The notes: generated from the sequence alone by a model not told the origin. DNA of 64,000 bases from Clavulina sp. PMI_390 (GCA_015039315.1 WIDE01000028.1:264676-328675); one strand, 5' to 3'. Shown: positions 1-11,439, counted from the stretch's first letter. Numbers and translations are program-made.

Positions 1-926
1 TCGAGGATTCTCCTCAGAGCCTCCCTACCAATGAAGAAGCCACTTCCCTCGTCACCCAACAGCCAGCCCCAGCCTCCGGCACGACCCAGTGGCTCGAGGC
101 CACCGTCCGAGGGACGCTGCCGGAACGAGACGACAATGCATCCGGTCCCTGCAATGGCGACGACGGCAGTATTTATTGAAGGGGCGTGCTGCTGGAGTGG
201 GGATGCTAGTAGCGTAGTGTCATTGTCGATGATGAGCTTGGGGACGAATGATGAAGAGGTTGTCTGAACGGATGCAGGAGGGATCGTGAATAGCTCGGAT
301 AGGAGCGGAGTGAGGTCAGCGATGTCCTGAGGTCTGTCGACACCTGCACACCCCAGCCATGCAGCAGCAAAGAGGGGTTGGGGGGTGGGTAGACTTATGC
401 GGGTAGACGAATCAAGGGTGGTGGGTGTGGCATTGTTGGTGTTGACAGGGATGTGGGTGTTGGGGGATGTGGGGGTGGATGGAGGAGTGGCACTAGAGGC
501 TCTGGCCGATGCAGGTGCAGTGGAATTGACGGATGCACGTCGTAGCCAGTTGGAAAGAGTTGCACCAAGGGAGCTACGATTGGCCGTATGCCTTGAAGGG
601 GCCGTCGAGCGTGTCGGCGAGTGCGCCGGATTCGAGGGACGGTGTGTTATCTTTGGTGCAGCAGCGGGGGAGGTAGCTGGAGTTGCAGTTGTAGTGGTTG
701 CAGCAGCGATGGCACGAGCCACAGCAGGCTCGAGCTCGTCGCGCTTGATAGCATGGAGAGCATTCTCAACAGCTGTTTGAACAGAGTGAAGAAAGACCGA
801 GCGTTCGACGTCTTTGAAATTGGAGGGGCCACCGACGCCGCGCCCAAGGATGGTGCCGCGGGCGTCGGCGATGGCGGCGGCAGCTTTTGAGCCGCCGCAA
901 TCGATGCAGAGGAAGAGGGCAGGCAT
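1..926 (-). CDS. NAGK: N-acetylglucosamine kinase (BadF/BcrA ATPase family), 3' part beyond window
   Basis: Predicted to phosphorylate free N-acetylglucosamine to GlcNAc-6-phosphate in the cytosol. The ATG at 926-924 opens one uninterrupted frame of 308 codons that runs off the left edge, so the C-terminus is missing. It starts with the N-terminal phosphate-binding loop (CIDCGGSKAAAAI, about residues 6-18) of the BadF/BadG/BcrA/BcrD fold. Later come GCAGVDRPQD, a second phosphate loop VAIAGTGCIV, and the family hallmark GWGWLLGDEGSG near the window edge. Between roughly residues 60 and 145 is a Ser/Thr/Pro/Ala-rich insert that looks disordered and is not expected in the compact human enzyme. 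It is divergent from the GlcNAc-6-P deacetylase gene, the next enzyme in the pathway, which strongly supports the call. Open frames on the plus strand over this gene are antisense shadows. Confidence 0.9.
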   Translation of the reverse strand, partial: MPALFLCIDCGGSKAAAAIADARGTILGRGVGGPSNFKDVERSVFLHSVQTAVENALHAIKRDELEPAVARAIAAATTTTATPATSPAAAPKITHRPSNPAHSPTRSTAPSRHTANRSSLGATLSNWLRRASVNSTAPASARASSATPPSTPTSPNTHIPVNTNNATPTTLDSSTRISLPTPQPLFAAAWLGCAGVDRPQDIADLTPLLSELFTIPPASVQTTSSSFVPKLIIDNDTTLLASPLQQHAPSINTAVVAIAGTGCIVVSFRQRPSDGGLEPLGRAGGWGWLLGDEGSGFFIGREALRRIL

Positions 927-1296
927 TGACGACGAGGCCCCAGCAAGGAGAGCAAGGCACCACAAGGAGAGAGAGAGAGACCAATAGCAGCAGCACCACT
1001 CCAGACGAAAGGGCGACGAGGATATATATTATTTGGCTTTGGGATCCTTGCGGCGGTCCTTCCGAACGCGAGCCAGGGAATAGGAATGAGGCAACTGAAC
1101 AGGAAAAAAAGTGTGAAAAGATGCGCGAGAGAGTGCTAGTCTGTTGCCTCGGGACACTGGCAAAGTGGGTCGGAATAGTCGCCGCGCCCGCATCGCTCCC
1201 CGTCCCCTCCTCCCTTTTATATCGTCGCCTCTCGTTTTGCATTCATGTGGGCTACTAGTACACCACGCAATCTCCACCTGCTACTCATACGCTCTC
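927..1296. promoter_or_regulatory. Shared divergent promoter of GlcNAc kinase and GlcNAc-6-P deacetylase
   Basis: This 370-bp gap separates two start codons facing away from each other. It holds a short GA microsatellite at about 965-982, a TATATATTAT stretch near 1021-1031 suited to the kinase side, and TTTTATATCG near 1214-1223, about 75 bp before the deacetylase ATG. The arrangement suggests coordinated expression. No specific activator site was identified. Confidence 0.6.
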
Positions 1297-4244
1297 ATGG
1301 CCGACCTTGTCTGCTTTACAAATTGCTACCTGCCCCAGGAGGATGGGAGCATCGTCCGCAAGGACCTGTGGATAGACTCCCAGTCAGGCCACATCCTGGA
1401 TGCACAAGTGCGTCATCATCACCATCATTTCTAGTTACTCACCACAAGAATAACAACGAACCGATCCACTCACCACTCACCACTCACCTCGCACCAACCC
1501 TCTTTTCTATACCCACCAATAGAAAACTTTCTATCTCTCAAGGCAGAGACCAACTAAAATTATCGACTTGGGAGGAAACATTCTCAGGTGCGCATTGGTG
1601 TTGAAAATACACCGTCTCACTCTCTCTCTTGTGCTTTCTCGCTGTGGGCACCCGGATCCAACCCATTCTCACCCACCAAACTACAGCCCTGGATTTCTCG
1701 ACATTCAGATCAATGGAGCCTACGGCTTCGATTTCAGTATCTATGAAGACGATGAGAAGTACAACGCTGGGCTCCGAATGGTTGCCACACGCATTGTTGA
1801 GACCGGAGTGACCAGGTGAGTCTTTCGCCGGTTTCTGTGTACTATGTATAGTAAGAAGTAGTTCTAATACTATTCCGATTTCTCTTTCTACTAAGCCTCC
1901 TCCCAACTATCATCGTGAGTATCTTGATTATCCAAAGTCCCAGGCATAGCCTCCCTCCCTCCGATTCGCAAAATTGGCTGCATTTGGCTGCGCCGAACAT
2001 CCCATCCCATCCCCACCCACACACGCCCCCTCCAAACTATTATCGGAGCGCATGAAGTCGAGCAAGATCCCCACTCACGCTGATACAACCACCATTTGTT
2101 TTTGATAGACTCAACAGCGCTCGCTTTACCCAAAACTCCTTTCGCTTCTGCATCCCCACACCTATCCTCCCTCGGCGCCCCAGCCCAGCGAAAAATCGCC
2201 GGCAGTCGGAGAGGAAGAAGAATCGTCCGCCACGAATGGCGGGGGCGCCACCTTACTCGGATGGCATGCAGAGGGTCCCTTCCTGCAGACGGCCAAGCGA
2301 GGTGCCCACGCCCAGCCCTTCCTCGTTAGTGCCCCCGACCGCATGACCACCTTTGAGGAAGTATATGGCGCCGATAACCTCAAACCCGCAGTCCAAGGGG
2401 ATGACGGCGATTCGCTTGGTGTCCGGGTCATTACCGCAGCACCCGAAGTGGATGGAGTAATGGACAGTATTGAGCCGCTTGCGCAGCGAGGAGTCATTTT
2501 CTCCGTCGGACATAGGTGCGAATCTGATTGCTAGCTTATTTTTGGTCTTCTCTATTTTTCTTCCCTCTTCCCTTCTTTTTCTTTTGACCCCGTCGTTATC
2601 CGGGGCGATTTGCTTCTTCTCCTTGCTTCTTCGACTCCGACAACGAAATCATTTCATGTATTATCATTATCACGTTTTTGTGGTTTCTAGCTTTTCATTA
2701 CTTTTCTCCCTTCGATCACTCCTGTCAATGTTGGTCACTGATGTTTTCGCCATGGACGCTGATTCCTCCGTCTATTGCTCGTTTCCCCTCCATCGGCATT
2801 GCATCCGCATCTTTTGCCCATACGATGCGATAACCCCACGCTGTGGTCAACACTCGATCCGGCTTCTCGATCCCCTATCATCATCATGATCATCGCAAAT
2901 ATCCATTTGCGGTTGCGTTGCAATATTGGCTCTCTCACCATAGCATCGCCACTTCGCCTCTCGCTACTCGCGCCGTTCTCTCCGGTGCACGTCTCATCAC
3001 CCACTTGTTCAACGCGATGCCCCAACTGCACCACCGAGACCCCGCGATCATCGGTCTGCTCGGCGCAGGTGGGCTCTACTCCACATGCGAAGTGGGCGAG
3101 ATCCCCTCGTCGCATGGCCTCGAGGGTCTTCCGGCGGGTAGTAACCCCGCAACGCCTTCGCTTCCTGGCTCTCCCCCGCATTTCTCTTCTCCGTCGGCAC
3201 ACGCGAGCGAGAAGCTTTTGCAGCGCAAGATCTCGACGCTCGCGCTCACCGGGCCCGCATTCACCCCCGCTGGTGGTGCGAGCAGCCCCACCACCACGAC
3301 AAGCCCAACGAGCATTAGCATGGGCTTGGGTATGAGCTCGGGTGCAAGTGGGAGTGCTACTCCGGCGAGAAAGGCGCGCGATGCGATGGCAGGTGCTGCC
3401 GAGGCGCTCGATGATCTGCTGACGCCGCCGCAAACACCTGTTCTTGCTGCGTCGGGTAAACGATTCCCGCCTGCTTCTTCTTCTTCTACTACTGCTTCTA
3501 CCAGTACTGCTGCGCCTGGAAATGGAAACGTGAAAAAGTCGAGCATGCGGATGGACCCATTGTTGCAAAGGAAGGGTATGCCGAGTGTCGAGAAGGGCGA
3601 TACCTACGCGCGCCCGTACTACGGCCTGATTGTCGATGGGATCCACTCGCATCCTAATTCGGTTCGGGTGAGTGTCTCATTATCATGAGGCTGGCTGGAG
3701 TGGTTCTTTTTATCCATATTGACACTATCGTCGCGTTCTCGCGTTACGTAGTTGGCCTACAATGCTCATCCTGAGGGTTGCATCCTCGTTACTGATGGTA
3801 CGCTTATAGTTTCTTCCTTCTTCTCGTCGTCGTCGTTCTGTGGCTCCACTCATAGTCATCGTCTAAACTAATTCTCCTTCTATTTCTCACTACACAGCCA
3901 TGTCATTCTTGGACCCCCACCTTCCCGACGGTGCACATGACTGGCGTGACGGACGCCGCGTGTTCAAGCGAGGCGACAAACTTGTCATTGATGGCACGGA
4001 CACGCTCGCTGGATCCGTCGTCACGCTTGACACGTGCATTCGTAACTTCTCGCTCTTCACATCGACACCACTTGCCAAATCATTGCTGTGCGCGACGCTA
4101 CATCCAGCACAATGCCTGGGGATCGAGGCAAGGAAGGGCACGTTGAGGGCGGGTGCGGATGCAGATCTGGTTGTGCTGGATTGGGAAGGGCAGCCGTTGC
4201 AGACGTGGGTGGCAGGGCGGAAGGTGTGGACCAAGGCCATCTGA
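1297..4244 (+). CDS. DAC1: N-acetylglucosamine-6-phosphate deacetylase
   Basis: Amidohydrolase-fold enzyme that removes acetate from GlcNAc-6-phosphate, giving glucosamine-6-phosphate. Eight exons join in phase: 1297-1407, 1547-1587, 1687-1815, 1896-1914, 2109-2515, 2944-3667, 3752-3797 and 3898-4244 (607 residues). The metal and substrate residues are all visible: Glu in GWHAEGPF, His in GHSIAT, His in THLFNAMPQLHHRDP, the DGIHSHP motif and the catalytic Asp in LVTDAM. The family is usually about 400 residues. The excess is mostly an insert of about 180 residues (about 278-457) rich in Ser, Pro, Gly, Ala and Thr, placed between GLLGA and RPYYGLIVDG, plus a smaller acidic insert before the GWHAEGPF motif. 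It is transcribed away from the GlcNAc kinase gene. The gene symbol follows the yeast-type name. Confidence 0.93.
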
Positions 4245-5790
4245 GCCTTAGTGTCCGGCCACATGGCTTTTGTTGTGGCTTCAGACAGGAGGGGCCTTTC
4301 CTTCTGATGATATGTGATAAAACAAACTGGTCACGCTCACCGCCGGCCTTGGCGATAGTCGTTGAGCAGATCCTGATTAGAGCTTCTTATTCTCTGTTGA
4401 AACACTTTTCTGTATTGTACAATTTTCAAGATAACGAATGATATATGCATGATCAAACTTGACCTACGATCCTTCGCACCAAACGTCACGACCATGTTGG
4501 GCAGCAGCAGCAGCCCTGAGTCGCACTGTGCCGCATGACTAGCTTAATAGCGCCGTATCTTTCCCCGCAAGGAAGACGTAAAATTACTTTCTCCGCGTCG
4601 GAGAATTCGGAGAAACTTTTATCATCTGGATCGGTGTGTGGGCGAATCCCCCAGCCAACGGGTCCCTATCCACCAACCGAGCCAATTGATGAACGTTTCA
4701 ATAGAATTGTTGGAGACATGTGGGTCCGACTGTATGTATGCATGGACCTTTTGCCTTTTGGTACCTGATGTGTCACTCACTCTCCAAACCATGTGCGTGT
4801 CTCCGCCGCCGCGCCTCCGCACCCTCGGTGCTCGGGCCTTCTCCGATTTCAGGCTCGGGGAGTTGCTGTTTTGCGGCTCGCAAGATAAGCAGAACATCGA
4901 ATCAATATTCTGATACACCGATCGACGTTGACATAAGTGCAACATATCAATCATTAATTGTGTGCGGTTGTCATGTTGCAGGCTCGGCCTATGGTTACGT
5001 ATGGGTGGATGGAGGATGCGTATCTTGCTCATGTGGCACGTCGCAACGGATCATGCTCAACGTCTTGGCGCCCCCTTTCTGATCTCGTCCCGAATCTCGA
5101 TGTGATTGCCTTGGCGATTCTTTTTCGTCGGAGATTTCGTGATATTCACAATCTAGATCATATTGGTGAGCCATATGTCGTCTGCTGATGGCCCCAAGTC
5201 GTCAACCTCAAACACTGATGCAGGTGGGGAGCAGGAGCATGCGGAGGTCACAGCGAGATGAAACTTATTGTTTTACGACGTGGGGCGGTCGTGGCGCGAG
5301 ACCTTCGTGAAGCGGTTGTGTTGTGTGGCGAGCATAGCTAGACAATTACCGATGCACCACACATATTCCTTCGCTTCTGGCGTACTCTTTGTCGAGTGCA
5401 GTCTCTCGCAGAGCTGTCATCAATAAGTAGCTCGTGGAACATCCCCGGATTCGAGTGCCGCACATTAGACATGATTTCTCTCAGCGATCATCCTCAAGGT
5501 GTCAAATGATAATGACACCCCCGCGAAGCTAGTCGGGGAAATTCAACTCGCCGCTTTCTAATACAATAACCTAATTGCGAAGGCCCGATAGTGATATGAA
5601 CCCACTGTCGGGACACATGGTTGGACTTGGCGTTGCTGGTGGGAAATGATGGGAAATGACGAGTTTCGCAGACAAGACCTAGGCACTATCAGGAGCTTGA
5701 ATGGAACGGATGTATTGATGGAAAGAGAGACCAGCGGCGAATATGGCCGATGGTAGTAAAGTGTGTTATGACTCAGAATCCAGAACTCCT
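4245..5790. other. Intergenic region without a supported gene
   Basis: About 1.5 kb between the deacetylase stop and the decayed esterase copy. Open frames here are short and overlapping, with no recognisable domain or convincing exon chain. The first part presumably holds the deacetylase 3' UTR. No repeat was recognised. Confidence 0.5.
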
Positions 5791-7198
5791 CAGAGGTCAG
5801 ATGACACAAGATGTTGACGCTTTCCTCCTGTAAATGTCAAGTAGATGAGGCCAGTGAAAGCCCATGAGTTTAGGCCTACTTACAATATGGTCCGCCATAA
5901 TAAGATGGGTTTCCTTAGATGGGTGCCTAACAGGGGAAGTTGAGACGTTTACGAAAATCTGATTGACGAAACGAGACATCATACTCAGGGATAGACACAC
6001 GTATAAAGTATGCTCGGGGTCTGATAGCGACGATGAAAATAAAACTGGTTGAGAGATAGAACCAGAAGGAGATCATATAGCATACCTGGGCAATCTCCGA
6101 CAGTGCTGGAGCTATTTACTGTGCACGCATCAGAGCTGGTATATCCGAATGCCGCATAACCGGGGTTAGTGCTCAGGATCGCTTCCCAGAGAGGCTCAAG
6201 GTCAACGCATGCGAAATTCAATCCGCCATCCCCCCCATTCCAGAGTGCGCCAAGAGCTTTCAGTATTTGTAGCTTCCAGGCTTCCCCCGTAGCAGCCTCT
6301 GAACCTCAGCCATATAGGTTAAGGACGGGAAGTTACGGGTATTTGTGGGCAAGGCGGCCAGTGCCTCAGTCTGGTTCATGAGATATGTGGCGGCCTCAGG
6401 TAGGAAGTCACCATCAATCCGTGAATAGCCATATCCATTATTACCTGCATTTCGAGAATGCATGAATGGCCTGAGTGGTAGCTTTCGTAGCAGTAAAAGG
6501 TGGCGTGTCGAAGAAGTCGGTGTACAGCGTAGTTGATGCAGACAGGTCGTTATTTTGTCTCAAGAAGATATTGAATAATGCAAAGATAACTTCAGGTCTC
6601 GTTAATAATGCGAAACAAAAAGAATATCATCTTGTCCTACGAAATCACTAGACCCCGCAACTAGGGCGCTGGGGAAGAGACTTGCGTTGACCTGTTGCGG
6701 AGTTCTTCAGCACAGACGCGCAGTCCCAGCCTTAGCGAAACCGACCACAGCACCGCCCACTTAATTCAGTGAGATCAGACATCAGAGGGTGCACAGGGTG
6801 GGCCTTACACTGAGGGAAAGACCTACTGCCTGATCTATGACCTTAGCGGCCACATCAGCCGTCAGACCCTCGAACCAGCTCAATTTATTCGTAGCTCTAC
6901 CACCTGCCTCAGGGTTGGTGCCAGCAATGACGCCTGGTGCTGGAGTCGAGCCGCCGTTCTTCCCATCGGTTGTATAGCTATCACCAAAACCCACAATGGT
7001 GGCCAAGGTGCTGAGAGATGCAATACCAGCATCCACGTTGGAGGTTACATCAGCTAACGAGAAATCACGTCCATCAACTGCACAGTTGGATGCCGCAGAG
7101 ATGGCAAGTGAGATGCCATTGTTCACTGTTGCGCGATATCCGGGAATCGCGGAGGACGACACGATAGGAGCTAACGAGAGGAGAACCGTGGATAGCAT
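5791..7198 (-). pseudogene. Decayed copy A of a secreted SGNH/GDSL acetylesterase (CE16-like)
   Basis: The N-terminus is still readable from the ATG at 7198: a signal peptide ending near SSAIPG, then the nucleophile block GFGDSYTTDG. Against the intact neighbour at 7950-9400 several lesions are visible. A one-base deletion lies in the codons after TNTRNF (about 6330). If the frame is put back, a TGA follows within about 20 bases, where the intact copy has GGT CGA. The small exon coding for WIPG before the catalytic His is largely lost with its upstream intron (about 5970-6000). The last exon carries an indel so that the EEALTSCTI terminus and its stop are gone. The TATA sequence of the two intact copies is absent at the matching distance. 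HPSKETH and the middle exon (LEPLWEAILS) survive, so decay is recent. Assembly error is possible but would have to hit several places. Confidence 0.8.
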
Positions 7199-7949
7199 GG
7201 CGGTAAGAGATCGATGGTGCACAAAGACTAGAGCTAGTCCCTCTGCCAGCGTTCTCACAGATGCAACTTGGGTGTGGCGAGCTGGTGAAAATGCGAGATT
7301 AGGATTCGCCGTGGAAGGTTCTTGGTGGGAATGAGGATTCCCTGTTTTGATCTAGGTCAGGCGTCGCAACGAGTGTGGGGTGCTTACGGCCATAATAGCA
7401 GTGCATTCAGTGAAAGTTGTCAAGAGGGACATGCTTTGCTGTGGCGTTCTACCACTACATCAGGATACTTGATGCACTGTCCAGGGTATGTGAAGCCCAT
7501 CCGATACTTGTATCGCGGACGTCAAGCCCCCATCTGTTTCTTGACTGGGGCGTGGTGCGCGAAGCGAGCTGGGGAGGATCAGATGGGTGAATTTGGAATC
7601 ATGTGCGCCTGATGATGATTGCCTCCCTGTAAATCAATCGATTATGCCCCGTTCCGCGTGGATGTGTTGATCGTAGAGTTCTCAAGTGTCCCTATTTTAT
7701 AGAATTTTGTGAGCCACTGGTAGCCCTGATGTTTCATGTGAAAGTTTCCACGAGCTTCGACTGGTTTTAGGTTGCTGAAAGCAAATGTATATCGGAGTTT
7801 GAGGGGATAAAGTGTTTGAGGTCAGGTCTAAGCTATCCATATTGAGGATTTGAGTGGAAACGGTGCAGAATGTGGAGGCAAGGTGGACGTGGATTGGTTT
7901 ATTTGTGCAGCGTATCGGAAATTTGCCATAGATGGTATAGGCTGAGAAT
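7199..7949. other. Intergenic region carrying the old promoter block of esterase copy A
   Basis: The part next to the pseudogene (about 7270-7380) keeps sequence shared with the upstream regions of copies B and C, including TGCGAGATTA and TCTTGGTGGGAA. It lacks a TATA box at the usual distance. The remainder up to the copy B stop codon is AT-rich 3' flank with no gene seen. Confidence 0.5.
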
Positions 7950-9400
7950 TCAGATAGTACACGATGTAAGGGCTTCCTCCTGCAAATATGGAATCGATGA
8001 GAACAGCGAAATGCATGTATCGATGACTACTTACGACATAGTTTGCCATGATACGATGGGTTTCCTTCGATGGGTGTCTGTCGATGGGAAGATTAGGTCT
8101 CTTGCGTCAATATTATATTCACGGAACAAAGTGCCATACCCTGGGATCCACTAGAAGGAGGAGCAACTCGAGTCAATATCGAGGCCGTAACTGGAGCAAT
8201 TGAAACTTACGTAGAAAGTATGCGCGGGATCTAATAATGGAGGCAACGGCGGAAACGTCTGAGCGCAATTACTAAAAAGGAACATCACGACACATACCTG
8301 AGCACTCGCCAACAGTGGTTGCGCTGCTAACTGTACAGGCACCAGAACTGGTATATCCGAATGCCGCATAGCCAGGGCTGGTGCCAAGAACCGCCTCCCA
8401 TAAAGGCTCAAGATCCACGTATGCAAAGTGGAATCCGCTGATACCCCCGTTGTACAGAGCACCAAGAGCCTTGAAAATCTGCAGCTTCCAAGCTTGTCCT
8501 GTAGCGGCCTGCGAGCCTCGACCATAAAGGTCAAGGACGAGGAAGTTACGAGCATTGGTGGGCGATGCGGCCAGTGTTTTGATCAGATTGACAAGGTCCG
8601 TGGCTGCTGTTGATAGGCCGCCGTCCGTCTTTGAGTAACTATAGTCGTTGATGCCTGAATTCCGAAAGCGCTCAGCGAGAATGTTCTTAGAAGCATGGGG
8701 CAACATACCAAAGAAGACAGCATAGAGCGTGGTCGAAGCAGAGAGGGCGTTGTTTTGGCCCGAGAAGGTTTTATCTGTTGTTAAGATGTCCCGTTAGATC
8801 TTGGTCGGAACGCGGATTTAAAGGATCCCACATTGTCCAACGAAATCACCCGCCCCTGCAGCAACGGCACTCGGGAAAACGCTTGCATTGACCTAGTAAA
8901 GAGGTCTTGGTTTAGCATAAAGGAGCCAAGCGCCAACTCATAGCGTAACTTACGACGTCACCACCATGCTAAATGTGAAACCTTGTGTGAGAATGAGCGC
9001 AAAAGTTATCAAATACACAAAGACTCACAGCATAGTCCATGATCTTGGCGCCTACATCAGCGGCCATGTCCTCAATCCAGGTCAATCCATTCGTGGTCCT
9101 ACCACCAGCCTTTGGGCTGGTGCCTGTGAGAACTGCGGCGGCAGGAGTAGAACCGTCTGTCTTGCCATCGGTAGTGTAGCTGTCGCCGAACCCCACGATT
9201 GTTTTGAAGGTACTGAGAGCTGGGACACCAGCATTCACGTTGGAGGTAACAGTAGCCGCCGAGAAATTGATACCCTTGGCACCACAGTTGGATGCAGCAG
9301 AGATAGCGAGTGAGATGCCATCATTTACTGTCGCCCGAGATTCAGGAATCGCAGAGGACACCACAAAAGGAACTAGCGAGAGGAGGAAAGCAGGGAGCAT
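7950..9400 (-). CDS. Secreted SGNH/GDSL acetylesterase, carbohydrate esterase family 16-like (copy B)
   Basis: Predicted extracellular esterase that removes acetyl groups from plant cell wall carbohydrate fragments, the known activity of CE16. Exon 1 (9400-9029, 124 codons) holds a signal peptide (MLPAFLLSLVPFVVSSA) and the nucleophile block IVGFGDSYTTDG at about residue 70. Further exons add FSGQNNALSAS, the likely oxyanion Asn block, then LDLYGRGSQAATG and FAYVDLEPLWEAVLG. A chain of very small exons follows: DPAHTFY, WIPG, HPSKETHRIMANYV and EEALTSCTI before a TGA. DPAHTFYWIPGHPS supplies the catalytic Asp and His. Length is about 330 residues, usual for the family. The middle copy of three tandem paralogues, it has a TATA-like CTTATAAT about 57 bp upstream of the ATG. 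Confidence 0.88.
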
Positions 9401-9660
9401 GTCGATAGAGGTCGGTGTTGTGAAGATGCTAGGCCTGGTCGTTCTCGCTCAAGAGATTATAAGGCTTGGCCGCCGCGTTGGTAAACGCGATTCTAAGCCG
9501 GTGAAAGTGCGAGATTACGGTTTGCTTCGAAGTGTTTTGGTGGGAACTGCAGTTCTCTCCTTGAATCTTAATGATCAGCCGATGCGACGGCCCGATGACA
9601 CCACGAGTGTGGAGCACACAGATCCCAATCGCGGACCGTCCAGTGGTCGTGGTGGCGCAC
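9401..9660 (-). promoter_or_regulatory. Promoter region of esterase copy B
   Basis: Contains the TATA-like sequence CTTATAAT (minus strand, 9456-9463). It also holds blocks shared with the upstream region of copy C: AGCCGGTGAAAGTGCGAGATTA-type sequence, TCTTGGYGGG-like sequence, GATCAGcyGAtGCGACG-like sequence, and ATCGCGGACCGTCC about 230 bp upstream. Conservation in order and spacing suggests retained regulatory sites. Confidence 0.6.
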
Positions 9661-10532
9661 GGCCTGGTTTGAGATATCTATGCAAGATAGCATGAGCAAG
9701 GGGGAGACGTTGGCCAGGCCTCGGTGGCCTCTCAACGCCTATTTAGGGTATGCAAGCCCACTAGTTTTGTCATGGTGTGGAAGGACGAGGCGTCATTTGG
9801 GTATTTGAGGATCACCTGCCAAGCCGCTGGGAGGTTTTAGATGGTGAGTGCGGAGCCAATAGCCAAGTGGCGACGGCCCGGATCGTAGAATGGGTCAAGC
9901 AAATACTCCGCCAGACTGAGCCCGAAAGTGGAATCCTGCTACATTGGGAAGCTTGCGAGCCACGGTCCCTTGCTCGTGATTCCAGAGGTTGAAAATTTTA
10001 GTATTAATAAAAGCTGTAGTCAGAGGCTGTCGCTGGGATATCAAGCTTTGTTGTGTTCTGTCCTATTTGGTTTCGCAGCGGAGCCGCTCGCCCTACCACT
10101 GTTACGAGAACCAGTGCCTTGCTCCCACTAAATAAAATCTCATCACAGAGCTGTATGCGACATATATTGAAGATGATATCTGGTGTGTCCATCCAACCAA
10201 ATCGGGCTGAAGTCTTGTGTTATATACCTGGATACTTCGTTGGCTATCAAACAGTCGTGCTTCAACATCCAGAAAATTATGAAGATGTAATTTGGGTTTA
10301 CAAGACAGAATACGAGATTTAGTGTACAAAAACGTGAGGTCCATGTAGGGATGCAGTGGAGAGCACAGTGAAGCGAAGAAAGCGTAGTTGAGAACGTGAT
10401 TGCGCGTCGTGATTAATCTGAGTGGTTGATAAGTGTCCGATATGAAGTAAAGAGAATGTCCAAGAATGACCAGTGCGGCGATGCGGGGGAAACACTTGAA
10501 TGGTCGCCACACGCATTCATCCTCGATGCAGA
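9661..10532. other. Intergenic region without a supported gene
   Basis: About 870 bp of AT-rich sequence between the copy B promoter and the 3' end of the small secreted protein gene. Only short unlinked frames were seen. The part next to 10533 presumably holds that gene's 3' UTR. Confidence 0.45.
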
Positions 10533-11306
10533 TTAGATGTTGAGGCCAATGATATCCCCATTATCCACGCAACTCATGGTCGCAACCCCGTCGGTCTGAG
10601 TCGACAAGACGCCGAAATAGCCTGACTTGCAGACGTCGCCCCAAGCAATGATTGAGCCATCGGCTTGAGTGCTGTGAAGGGAGACGAAGTGAGACAATGA
10701 ACAGTATACAAGCGGTTGGTCGTGAGACTTACACTCCAGCATAGTAAATGCTTCCATCACTCTGCTTAATGAAGCTGGAGGAGAACTGGCCAGAGTCATC
10801 AGAGTAGTAGCAGTCGTCTTGTTCGAAGACGAAGGGGGGCCCTGACGCTGAGGTAGCAGAGTTCGTAGTCAAGCACTTCCCAGTGGAAGGAATATAGATA
10901 TGGCCTATGAATGATGCGAAGGAGACAAAAGTTTAGCAATGATGGCGTAGAAGAGGCTATCCTGATGAGAAAGTTACATACCTTCGATGGGAGTGTTGTC
11001 GGTGCCAGTGTAACCTCCAAAGTTGGGAGTGCAGCTTTGGAACTCTACCTCCAAGGGACCACCAAACTCGAGGGTGCTGCCAACAAACCCGAGTTCAACG
11101 CCTTTGCCTGGGAAGAAGGGCGAGATTCGTGTTAACAAGGGCTAGAATGAGCGATTGCCAGGGATGGTGTACTCACTAGTCCTCAAGTTCCCTGTAGCCA
11201 CAGTAGTACACTTCTCAGTGCCTACAATACGACGATTAAGGGGAGCGGCCTGGACAGCGGCCAATGTTGAAACAAGGAGAACGGAGAGCGATGTGAAGGA
11301 GACCAT
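10533..11306 (-). CDS. Small secreted six-cysteine protein of unknown function
   Basis: Four exons join in phase: 11306-11177, 11107-10982, 10904-10733 and 10671-10533, giving 188 residues. The N-terminus is a clear signal peptide (MVSFTSLSVLLVSTLAAVQA) followed by a possible dibasic processing site (LNRR). The mature part has six cysteines, in the contexts EKCTT, QSCTPN, GKCLTT, DDCYYS, DVCKSG and MSCVDN, enough for three disulfides. It is rich in Gly, Ser, Thr and Asp and ends GDIIGLNI. A TATAAAA box lies about 130 bp upstream (11433-11439, minus strand). I do not recognise a named family. A beta-rich extracellular protein is a reasonable guess from the repeated DGSIxxxG pattern. Sitting among secreted esterases, it may act outside the cell, but that is inference. 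Confidence 0.8.
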
Positions 11307-11439
11307 ATTGATTCTTAGAGTCGTGAAGAATTCGTTAACGCCCGAGAGGAGCAAGAGTGAGGCAAGATATGGAAACCCGGAGAGGATGGGGCGGAAGGGT
11401 GATGGGCATCATAGCACTGCAAACGAGCTGGTTTTATAG

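Noticed and set aside
385..780. Plus-strand 131-residue frame
   Set aside because: It lies antisense to the N-acetylglucosamine kinase exon, whose protein motifs are clear. The frame is a Gly/Val-rich mirror of the low-complexity insert.
2735..3652. Minus-strand 305-residue frame
   Set aside because: Arg/Ser-rich antisense shadow of the GlcNAc-6-P deacetylase exon 6; no motif, no promoter.
5791..7198. Functional third esterase
   Set aside because: Too many independent lesions against two intact siblings, including a frameshift and loss of the exon before the catalytic His.
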